Shown: one piece after another, positions 8,274 through 15,172 of the stretch | How positions within the stretch are numbered: position 1 is the first letter of the stretch | Layout: each line of letters starts with the position of its first letter | Assembly: GCA_030748575.1 (NCBI GenBank) | Contig: JASMLR010000003.1 | Location: 222,301 to 286,300, forward strand | Direction of reading: 5' to 3' | DNA from: Phycisphaerales bacterium | GTDB lineage: Bacteria; Planctomycetota; Phycisphaerae; Phycisphaerales; SM1A02 | DNA: 64,000 bases | The notes under the pieces: model-generated | What the model was told of the DNA's origin: nothing | The model's database searches: none | What the model saw: only the letters and a program-made list of their open reading frames with translations | Position numbers and translations under genes: made by a program

Positions 8274-9050
8274 ATGTCCGAACGAGCCGCTCAGCCGACC
8301 GCCCACCACACCCCCGAGTCCAGCGTGAAGCACCCGTCGCAGGCCGCAGGGCCCATCGAGGCGATCTGGCTCGCTGCCGCGTTCAAGCGGTGGCACGTGC
8401 CGGTGCTGGCCGGCACCGACTCGGCGCTTCCCTACATCACGCTCGAGGGCGACGACCCTGTGGCCCTCTTCTTCACGACCCGCCGCCGCGCACGGCGGGC
8501 CATTGATGGGTGGATCGGCGAGGTGGCCGACCTCCCGGTGCAGTCCCGACAGATCAGCAGGGAAGCCGCATGCAATGTGCTGAGCCGATTGCACGGCCGG
8601 GGCATGCAGTGGATTCGCATTGACCACGGTCCCCGCAGCATTCGATTGCCCCTTGAGTCCCTTGTCGGCGCGATGCAGCGGGTGTGGGAGCAGGACCTGC
8701 GGTGCGGCCGAGAGGCCGGCGTCTGGACCTGGCTGGCCCTTCAGGAGCGGGTACTCATGCTGCGAGATCCGGCTGCGGACGGCCTGCCCCTGGTTGAGAT
8801 CGTTGACGAAGCGCCGTCCATCCGGTTGTTTGTTGACATGCCCCGAGCAATGGCACGTGCCGCACGACTGTCGCTGTGCCTTGATGGCGATCGCCAGCAG
8901 CGGGTGATCAGCATGGACGGCTCGTCATCTGTCGAGTGCCTGCGACGGCTCGCGCATCTTGGTGTAGAGCAGATTGTGCTTGAGCAGCCGGGTGGCCAAC
9001 GGAGTGTGCCGCTGGCGGCGCTGCTTCAGGAAGCCCGCCGCGCCGCCTGA
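8274..9050 (+). CDS. Hypothetical protein
   Basis: Soluble protein of 258 aa with no signal peptide or membrane helix. I do not recognise a family. It has a strong AGGAGG ribosome-binding site at 8262-8267, 6 nt before the ATG, so it is expressed. The first 25 residues are Ser/Pro/His-rich and probably disordered. The N-terminal part (AFKRWHVPVLAGTDSALPYI then DPVALFFTTRRRARRAI) loosely recalls SseB-type N-terminal domains, in which a value is read and compared, but the match is weak. It is preceded by the DppCD pair in the same direction, with an 83-bp gap, and is convergent with the next gene. Confidence 0.7.
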   Translation: MSERAAQPTAHHTPESSVKHPSQAAGPIEAIWLAAAFKRWHVPVLAGTDSALPYITLEGDDPVALFFTTRRRARRAIDGWIGEVADLPVQSRQISREAACNVLSRLHGRGMQWIRIDHGPRSIRLPLESLVGAMQRVWEQDLRCGREAGVWTWLALQERVLMLRDPAADGLPLVEIVDEAPSIRLFVDMPRAMARAARLSLCLDGDRQQRVISMDGSSSVECLRRLAHLGVEQIVLEQPGGQRSVPLAALLQEARRAA

Positions 9051-9060
9051 GGTGTACTGA

Positions 9061-9411
9061 TCAGACGACTTCCGACTCGATGCTCGCCGTCTCGCCGGCG
9101 AGTTTCTTGTCGATGAACTTCTTGATCCACCGCTGAAATGACTTGCCTGCTGCCATGTCCCGGCCCGAGAAGTGCACGGTTGTGATGTTGGCGATGTCGA
9201 TTTGAGCGCGGGGACCCCCGTCCGCCGGGTCGAGCCTGATGAACGAGTCCCCTTGATCAAAGAGGTAGCCGACATGCTCGTCGCCGCTGGAAGTCGAGAT
9301 CGTGACGTCGCCGCGGTAGGAGCGAGCCCACTCCAATACACGGTCACGACACGCATCGTCGATGGTGACCGTGAGACCTTCGGAGGGGCTGTCGGGCGTG
9401 GAGGCGGTCAC
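9061..9411 (-). CDS. Hypothetical protein
   Basis: Protein of 116 aa, unrecognised. The start chosen is GTG at 9411, which forms a 4-bp GTGA overlap with the stop of the upstream gene; the in-frame ATG at 9462 would overlap it by 55 bp. The sequence looks like a compact mixed alpha/beta fold with VTISTSSGDEHVGYLFDQGD and a basic C-terminal helix (FQRWIKKFIDKKL). The strand-rich central part, of the form modify-link-respond (DSFIRLDP...AQIDIANITTVHFSG), resembles SH3-like or Sm-like small beta-barrels, but this is a shape impression, not a family assignment. It is the second gene of a two-gene unit with the next entry. Confidence 0.65.
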   Translation of the reverse strand: MTASTPDSPSEGLTVTIDDACRDRVLEWARSYRGDVTISTSSGDEHVGYLFDQGDSFIRLDPADGGPRAQIDIANITTVHFSGRDMAAGKSFQRWIKKFIDKKLAGETASIESEVV

Positions 9412-9710
9412 TCTGGTTCGATCTCCTGTCCCGTCTCGAGGTCGATGATCCGCCACTGACACTGTCGGGCCAGCCGCATGATGGCGAGCCAGGCGATTTC
9501 ATCCTCGGTGATGGTCAGCAGCATCTGCTGCACCGGATCCTGGTTCGGCGTCAACTCAAGTTGGAATCCCGGTCCCCACAGCAGATCTTCGCCCGGTCGC
9601 TCGGGGCCGGTATTGAGGCTCGCCAGGGCCGCAATGAGGTCCTTTCGCCCGCCGAGGCCTGCGGCGGCGTTGCTCTTGGACGGGGGCAGGATTGCAAACT
9701 GCTGAGCCAC
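9408..9710 (-). CDS. Hypothetical protein
   Basis: Soluble protein of 100 aa, unrecognised. It begins MAQQFAILPPSKSN and contains a short predicted amphipathic helix (EDEIAWLAIMRLARQCQWRI) and an acidic end (DLETGQEIEPE). There is no signal peptide, Cys cluster or obvious catalytic motif. It is translationally coupled by a GTGA overlap to the gene downstream, so the two products probably act together. It stands between two convergent neighbours of known type (a response regulator upstream on the same strand and an unknown gene convergent), which gives no functional hint. Confidence 0.65.
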   Translation of the reverse strand: MAQQFAILPPSKSNAAAGLGGRKDLIAALASLNTGPERPGEDLLWGPGFQLELTPNQDPVQQMLLTITEDEIAWLAIMRLARQCQWRIIDLETGQEIEPE

Positions 9711-9761
9711 GGCTTCTCCATGGGTGCGGGGGTTGTCATCGTACCAAGAGGTGGTTCGTCG

Positions 9762-10139
9762 TCAGCCCTGTGGTCGGGTCAGATCAACGATGGACTGGAT
9801 CAGCCGCTCCAGAGGAACAGGCTTGGTCAGGTAGGCGTGTACCCCGATGGATCTGGCATAGGTCTCGTGACGCCTGCCCTCATTGGCCGTCACCATGATG
9901 ACGATCGGCGGCTTGGCCGCCTCTTTGAGCTCCTCAAGCACGAGGAAGCCCGACCGCTTTGGAAGCATCATGTCCAGCACGACGACCGGCGGCTCATGGC
10001 TCCGCCACAGCGAGACGGCCTCATTGCCATCGGCGGCCTGGATGACGTCGGCGCCTTCGGACCGCAGGGCCAGAGCCATTCCGCTTCGGATGTCAGGGTC
10101 GTCGTCTACGACGAGGACGGAAAGTGATTGAAGTCGCAT
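9762..10139 (-). CDS. Stand-alone response regulator (receiver domain only)
   Basis: CheY-like receiver of 125 aa with no output domain. The acidic pocket DDD is in VLVVDDDPDIRS, the phospho-acceptor Asp is in VVVLDMMLPKRSG, the conserved Thr/Ser is in IVMVTANEG and the conserved Lys is in YLTKPVPLERL. The ATG at 10139 gives MRLQSLSVLVVDDD, which fits the family; the open frame continues upstream without similarity. No histidine kinase is adjacent, so the partner is unknown. It lies 37 bp downstream of the acyltransferase gene in the same direction and may be co-transcribed with it. Output would be through protein-protein contacts. Confidence 0.93.
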   Translation of the reverse strand: MRLQSLSVLVVDDDPDIRSGMALALRSEGADVIQAADGNEAVSLWRSHEPPVVVLDMMLPKRSGFLVLEELKEAAKPPIVIMVTANEGRRHETYARSIGVHAYLTKPVPLERLIQSIVDLTRPQG

Positions 10140-10176
10140 GGGTTGGACTCGAGTATGAGGACGTGGCCGCCCGACG

Positions 10177-11208
10177 TCAAAGCCCATCCGCAGCGGCCTC
10201 CCGATTGGAGGTCTCAATAAGCTGGTCCGCCTCCGCGGAGGCCAACCAGGGCAGGCTCCGAATGCGGCGGGCCAGCGACGCCGGCATTTCAACACCTCGG
10301 CGAACGTGCTTCGGCCTGCTCTTCCATCGGCGGTGGATCCACAGGTACTGCTCCGGGCAAGCTGCAACGAGCGACTCCAGACCCCGCGTGTACCGGGCCG
10401 TGATGTAGTACAGCGGGTCGTCCTGCGCTGCCCAGTCCTGGGGCGTGATGATGTCTCCGATCACAATCTCGTAGTCGATGGCCTGCGATCGCCTTCGAGC
10501 CATGGCCACCACGATCGGCGTCTCAAACCGCATGGCCAGAAGTGCGATGGACTTGTACGCCGACGCGAGTCTCCCGAAGAAGGGGACGAAGACCCCCTGA
10601 TCGCCCGCATTCTGGTCTGCAATGAACCCGAGGCGTCCTCCGGCTTCCAGGATCTCCTGCATGCGAGGCGTTGCGCCCCACTTGGTGAGCACTTCCAGAC
10701 CCCAGGCCTGCCGAATGCCAAGCGCCCAGTCGTTCAGAAGGGGATTGTCCAGTGGCCGGGCGAGCGCGGCCATCGGGTACCCCATGACCGATAGGCCGTA
10801 CCCGAGCAGTTCCCAGTTCCCGCAGTGACCGGTGAGCAGGAGCGATGGCTGATCGGATGCCAGGATGTCGATGGCGGGTGCCGCCGGCGTGACGTCGATG
10901 TGTCGGTGCCATGTGTCTGGCCGAATCCGCCGGCCCATCATGATGGCGTCGACTGCCGCGAGTTGAAAGAGATGCTCGATACTCGCTACTGCAATGCGGC
11001 GGACCTCGGCGGGCGATCGTTCAGGAAAGCTCTGGCGGAGGTTGTCGATCGCGCGATTCCGGTGCCGCGCGTTCAGGCCGGCGTAGACCCGAGCGGCCGC
11101 TCTGAATGTCGCCAGATTCGCGCGTTCCGGAAAGCACTGAATGGCCGCGGCAAGTGCCCGCGCGGGCACGTACTCGGCGACGTTCCGCAGTTGGGTCCGT
11201 CGAGCCAT
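10177..11208 (-). CDS. Lysophospholipid acyltransferase, LpxL/HtrB (lipid A biosynthesis) family
   Basis: Membrane-associated acyltransferase of 343 aa, predicted to transfer a secondary acyl chain to a Kdo-lipid A-type acceptor or a related glycolipid. The catalytic H-x4-E motif is visible as GHCGNWELLG, followed by the LpxL-type substrate/glycine segment GGRLGFIADQNAG and the FFGRLAS loop. The C-terminal region WIHRRWKSRP is the conserved basic motif of this family. No clear N-terminal transmembrane helix is present, which is unusual as E. coli LpxL has one. Together with LpxI at 47.8-48.7 kb it suggests a lipid A-containing outer membrane. The exact acceptor is unknown. Confidence 0.88.
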   Translation of the reverse strand: MARRTQLRNVAEYVPARALAAAIQCFPERANLATFRAAARVYAGLNARHRNRAIDNLRQSFPERSPAEVRRIAVASIEHLFQLAAVDAIMMGRRIRPDTWHRHIDVTPAAPAIDILASDQPSLLLTGHCGNWELLGYGLSVMGYPMAALARPLDNPLLNDWALGIRQAWGLEVLTKWGATPRMQEILEAGGRLGFIADQNAGDQGVFVPFFGRLASAYKSIALLAMRFETPIVVAMARRRSQAIDYEIVIGDIITPQDWAAQDDPLYYITARYTRGLESLVAACPEQYLWIHRRWKSRPKHVRRGVEMPASLARRIRSLPWLASAEADQLIETSNREAAADGL

Positions 11209-11225
11209 CGTCGAGGGTGCCGTGC

Positions 11226-12590
11226 TCAGAGGTCCGTTCGGCCGGTCAGAATCTCAAGGCGATTCTGATTCAGGACCGGGATCTTGGCCTGCCGTGCCTG
11301 CTCAAGCAGGGTCTGGTACTGGTCCACCATCGTGCGAAGACGGCGGTACTCGTTCATGACCTGCGTGGACGCTTGCGTTGAGGGTTTGATGGGAGCCAGA
11401 GGTTCTGCGCCCAGTACGAGAAAGTCCAGATCGCCCGGCAGTTCCTCGCCCTTGACGATATCACCGCCCCAATTGCGAATTCGCTCGCGGAGGTACTCCG
11501 CTTCTTCTTCGCTCGGGAGGCCGTCGTGGTCCACGTCAAACTTGCCGTGGACGAGAAACTTGAATGTGTAGTCGGGGTCGTAGACGGCGTTGGCCAGAAC
11601 GTTGCCGGGGAGAATCGGTCGGGAGACCGTGCCTCGTGTGACCTTGGCGGTCGAACTCGCTTCACCGATCTTGACGACCTGAATGCTGGCCTTCCCTCTC
11701 GAGTCATCCTCTTCGGCTGCCGATTGAATCTGGGCGGCGTTGTCGAAGACCTCGAAGGTCATGCCGAGAACAATCTGGTCCCTTCGCCCCCGGTCGATGT
11801 AGACCAGGTCGCCTCCACCTACGACATCCAACACACTTCCGTCGACCAGTGCCGCTGGATTTGCGCCGCTGACGCGGGCTCGATCTCGCTCGGCATCGGT
11901 CTTTGCCTGCGCGGCGCTGAGTCGCTTGTTGGTGGCGGTGAGCCGATCGATCTCGTCCCGCTGACTCTCGATCGTCGCGTCCTTCTGATCACGAAGCGAT
12001 GCCTGCCGGTCTTCGAAGTCACTGGTGACTTGGTCAATGGCGTCGCGATGACGCTGGTCGGCGTCCGCGTAGGGCTTGAGTTGATTGGCCTCGGCGGCGA
12101 GGAGGTCTGCATGGCCCTGGTTCGCGGCGGCCAAATCCGCGGCGAGTTGTTCCTGCATGCGGGTCGCTTCCTGAGCGCCGGCCTGCAGCGCCGCATTGGC
12201 GGCCTCCAGATCGGAGATCCTGCGGCGCATCTCATTGATGGATCCGGCGAGCGAAGCGTTCTCGGTCAGCCCCAACTCCTCACGAGCTGCATCGACGTCA
12301 CCGGTGCTTCTGCCCACGGCGAATTGCCATGTGGCCTCATGACGATTCTGAAGGGCCTGCAGAATTGAATCCCGGCCTTTGGAGTCCTTCAACTGCTGAT
12401 ACCAGTCCGAGGCGCGTTCCGCCTTGGTCGCGATCCGGTCCAGGTCTGCTCTCGCTGTCGCTGCGGCCTCTCGCTCGCCGTCCCACTTGCCATAGAGCAG
12501 GATCGAGGTGGCGATGAGAAGGATCGTCAGGAGTACGAACACGATCAGCGAAATGATGACGCCGTTTCCGGCGGAGCTGCGGATGGCCAT
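11226..12590 (-). CDS. Membrane-anchored coiled-coil protein
   Basis: Protein of 454 aa not matching a named family. One N-terminal transmembrane helix (residues 11-32, IISLIVFVLLTILLIATSIL) is followed by about 210 residues of alanine/glutamate/arginine-rich heptad sequence (coiled coil, roughly residues 35-245). A globular C-terminal half contains a beta-rich part (LVDGSVLDVVGGGDLVYIDR) and VKIGEASSTAKVTRGTVSRP. The last 110 residues contain FLVHGKFDVDHDGLPSEEEA, a single EF-hand-like DxDxDG segment. Such inner-membrane-anchored coiled coils often act as periplasmic spacers or scaffolds. It is divergent from the lysine aminotransferase with a 279-bp shared upstream region. Function is unknown. 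Confidence 0.78.
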   Translation of the reverse strand: MAIRSSAGNGVIISLIVFVLLTILLIATSILLYGKWDGEREAAATARADLDRIATKAERASDWYQQLKDSKGRDSILQALQNRHEATWQFAVGRSTGDVDAAREELGLTENASLAGSINEMRRRISDLEAANAALQAGAQEATRMQEQLAADLAAANQGHADLLAAEANQLKPYADADQRHRDAIDQVTSDFEDRQASLRDQKDATIESQRDEIDRLTATNKRLSAAQAKTDAERDRARVSGANPAALVDGSVLDVVGGGDLVYIDRGRRDQIVLGMTFEVFDNAAQIQSAAEEDDSRGKASIQVVKIGEASSTAKVTRGTVSRPILPGNVLANAVYDPDYTFKFLVHGKFDVDHDGLPSEEEAEYLRERIRNWGGDIVKGEELPGDLDFLVLGAEPLAPIKPSTQASTQVMNEYRRLRTMVDQYQTLLEQARQAKIPVLNQNRLEILTGRTDL

Positions 12591-12869
12591 GTGAATACGG
12601 TCTCCAGAGGGCCCGGGTCGGGTGATTCAGAACAGTCGAGCGTGGAAGTCTCCCCACCCGGCCCGCCAACGTCAAGATGGGACGCCCAAGTTGGTCGGGA
12701 AAGTGCCCGTTTCTGGGTTCCAGAGGGCCTCCGGGTTCACTGGGCGGCCAGGGACCGCTGCCAGAAATGACCATGCGGCTGTACCATGATCGATTCTCAC
12801 CCCGGTCCCGCCCGAGGCCGCCGTTGGCCTCGGGAGGCGAGCGGGGAGTGCGTTCAGGAGTCCACCGCG

Positions 12870-14198
12870 ATGCAGGCGACCGATGTGCTTCAGAGTCTCT
12901 CTCGACACCAGTTGGTGGACGGGTATCCCCTAGTGGTCGACCTGGACAAGTCACAGGGCTGCTGGATTCATGATGCGGCGACCGGTGAGCAGTATCTCGA
13001 CGCCTTTACATGCTTTGCATCCTGGCCGATCGGCTTCAACCACCCGGGCATGAGAGAGCCCGCCTTCGAGGCGGCCCTGATGCGAGCCGCGCAGTCGAAC
13101 ATCGCCAACGCAGACTTGTACACATCCGAAATGGCCGACTTTGTCCGGACGTTTGCGACCCACGTCACGCCTGACGGCTTCCCGCATCACTTCTGGGTAG
13201 CGGGTGGCGGACTTGCGGTTGAGAATGCGATGAAGACGGCATTCGACTGGAAGGCGCGACGCCTTGGCCGCAATGACTACCTCGCTGACTGCAACGACCT
13301 CTCGATCGTGCATTTCCAGCAGGCGTTTCATGGCCGCACCGGGTACACCATGAGTTGCACGAACACGCTTCCCGACAAGATCGGGCTGTTCCCCCGATTC
13401 CCGTGGCCTCGCATTCACAACCCGGTGTGTCAGTTCGACATGGACGGAAACGTCTGCAACGACATCGAGGCGGAGGAAGCCAAGGCGTGCGAGCAGCTCG
13501 ATACCGCATTCGCCGAGAGCGCCGATCGGATCGCCGGCATCCTCATTGAGCCCATGCAGGGGGAGGGTGGCGACAACCACTTCAGGCCTGAGTTCATGGC
13601 GACGCTCCGCAAGTATGCGGACGAGCACGACTGCCTACTCATGTTCGACGAAGTGCAGTCCGGATTCTTCGGATCCGGCAAGCCCTGGTACTGGCAGCAT
13701 CTCGGGACGGCGCCTGACGTGGTGTCGTTCGGCAAGAAGTCGCAGGTATGCGGCATCTACGCTGGCGGGAAGGTTGACGAGGTTGAGCAGAACGTCTTCA
13801 AGGTCTCCAGTCGCATCAACTCGACATGGGGCGGCAATCTGGTCGACATGGTCCGGTCCCGTCGATTCATCGAGATCATTGTTGAGGACGGGCTTGCCGA
13901 GCACGCACAGATGCTCGGGGAGCGTTTGATGGCCGGCCTTCGATCCATCGCGAAGGACACGGGCGCCTTCTCGAACATCCGTGGCAAAGGAACGCTTGTT
14001 GCGGTGACCTTCCCGAGCGGAGAGCATCGCGCCGCGGCCATCACCGCCATGTTCGATCGAAAGGCGATGGTGCTTCCGTGTGGAACCGATTCGATGCGGT
14101 ATCGACTCCCACTCACGATGACGTTCGATGAACTGGATGAACTGCTCAACCGGACGGCCGAGTCGGTCCGGTCGGCGCACGCCGCGACGCTTCCCTGA
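12870..14198 (+). CDS. lat: L-lysine 6-transaminase (lysine epsilon-aminotransferase)
   Basis: PLP enzyme of 442 aa that transfers the epsilon-amino group of L-lysine to 2-oxoglutarate, giving alpha-aminoadipate semialdehyde (piperideine-6-carboxylate) and glutamate. Class III aminotransferase signatures are present: the GGLAVENAMKTAFDWK helix, LIEPMQGEGGDNHF, LLMFDEVQSGFFGSGKPWYW, and the PLP lysine in VVSFGKKSQVCG (K289/K290). The last motif is distinctive for lysine 6-transaminase rather than ornithine or acetylornithine aminotransferases. ATG 12870 is preceded by CAGGAG. No dehydrogenase for alpha-aminoadipate semialdehyde is adjacent. Family roles elsewhere include lysine catabolism and beta-lactam precursor supply; the role here is unresolved. 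Confidence 0.93.
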   Translation: MQATDVLQSLSRHQLVDGYPLVVDLDKSQGCWIHDAATGEQYLDAFTCFASWPIGFNHPGMREPAFEAALMRAAQSNIANADLYTSEMADFVRTFATHVTPDGFPHHFWVAGGGLAVENAMKTAFDWKARRLGRNDYLADCNDLSIVHFQQAFHGRTGYTMSCTNTLPDKIGLFPRFPWPRIHNPVCQFDMDGNVCNDIEAEEAKACEQLDTAFAESADRIAGILIEPMQGEGGDNHFRPEFMATLRKYADEHDCLLMFDEVQSGFFGSGKPWYWQHLGTAPDVVSFGKKSQVCGIYAGGKVDEVEQNVFKVSSRINSTWGGNLVDMVRSRRFIEIIVEDGLAEHAQMLGERLMAGLRSIAKDTGAFSNIRGKGTLVAVTFPSGEHRAAAITAMFDRKAMVLPCGTDSMRYRLPLTMTFDELDELLNRTAESVRSAHAATLP

Positions 14199-14200
14199 CG

Positions 14201-15172
14201 TCAGTTGGGCAGGTCGTCTTCGGTGCGGAACTCCAGCACGCCCGGAAGCAACTTCTGCTGCAATTGGCGGAGTTCCGTGCAATCAAAGATGACGCGGTGA
14301 CTGTCGAGCGTTTCCACAAGATCCGGGGTCGTGATGGGCATCGACTGGGTTGATCCGTCCATGTGGGACAGGTTGATGCGGGTTGGATCCCACAGCCCCG
14401 GCCGGTCGTACCACATCTGAAAGTTTTCGTACGCGCCCACCTGCTGATTCGGGTGGAGCAGGAAGCCATTGAAATTGCGACCTGGCGGGTGCCCGGACTC
14501 TCCGGGGTCATCTTCGGCAATGGAGCACATCGTTCGACTGGGCTGCTTGACGCCCATCATCGTGGGGCAGCCAACGGCGTAGATGATGAAGTCGCCGCCG
14601 AACGGATCCAACGGGCTTCCCTGCGCAAAGTAGGCGTCATCAGCGCAGACGTTGACGCCTACAAAGGCGTTGAGCGAGTAGGAGCGAAGCCGATTCGTTG
14701 GGTCCAGTGGAGACCGATACACGTCAAGGTTGCCGTCGAGATACTCCCAGGCGGCGCCATCAGAGAGCGCCGCGGGTCGTTCAGCCGAAATGGACGCGCC
14801 GTCCAGTGACTCAAGCCGCTGCGCCGATGGGTCGTTGTAGGCGCGTACCCACATCCGCTCCCGCGCGTCCTCGGCCAATTGCCCCGGGGTCTTGCCGGCC
14901 AGGTCGTAGTTCGGGTCGGAGTCCATGAAATCGAATTGTGCGTCGTCAGGCTCCGTGCGGGGGTGGAGGAGGCGAGAGTCGTTCGCTGCGGCGTACTGAG
15001 CGTCCGCCAGCGCGATCTGCCGCTGGTGCGCAAGGTCCGCAGACGACATGGCTGCCGCGTCAAGACTCCGGGCCCCGACGAGCACAATGGCCGCCAGGAT
15101 GGCGAGAATCGCGACAACCGCCATCAATTCCACGATGGTGAACCCGGAACGATTGAATGTGAGTGGCTTCAT
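14201..15172 (-). CDS. Type IV pilin-like prepilin (N-terminal methylation/cleavage motif)
   Basis: Pseudopilin-type secreted protein of 323 aa. The prepilin peptidase site is NRSGFTIVELMAVVAILAIL: cleavage after Gly, methylated Phe at +1, Glu at +5 and a hydrophobic helix of about 20 residues. The mature domain is large and acidic. The C-terminal region (NLSHMDGSTQSMPI) is reminiscent of the histidine/DG segment of planctomycete prepilin-type proteins, but the H-x9-DG spacing is not exact, so I do not assign that subfamily. Stop and start overlap the upstream GH13 gene (ATGA at 15172/15169), so it is translated from the alpha-glucan operon message. This suggests a surface or T2SS-like role linked to the secreted glucan enzymes. 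Confidence 0.88.
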   Translation of the reverse strand: MKPLTFNRSGFTIVELMAVVAILAILAAIVLVGARSLDAAAMSSADLAHQRQIALADAQYAAANDSRLLHPRTEPDDAQFDFMDSDPNYDLAGKTPGQLAEDARERMWVRAYNDPSAQRLESLDGASISAERPAALSDGAAWEYLDGNLDVYRSPLDPTNRLRSYSLNAFVGVNVCADDAYFAQGSPLDPFGGDFIIYAVGCPTMMGVKQPSRTMCSIAEDDPGESGHPPGRNFNGFLLHPNQQVGAYENFQMWYDRPGLWDPTRINLSHMDGSTQSMPITTPDLVETLDSHRVIFDCTELRQLQQKLLPGVLEFRTEDDLPN

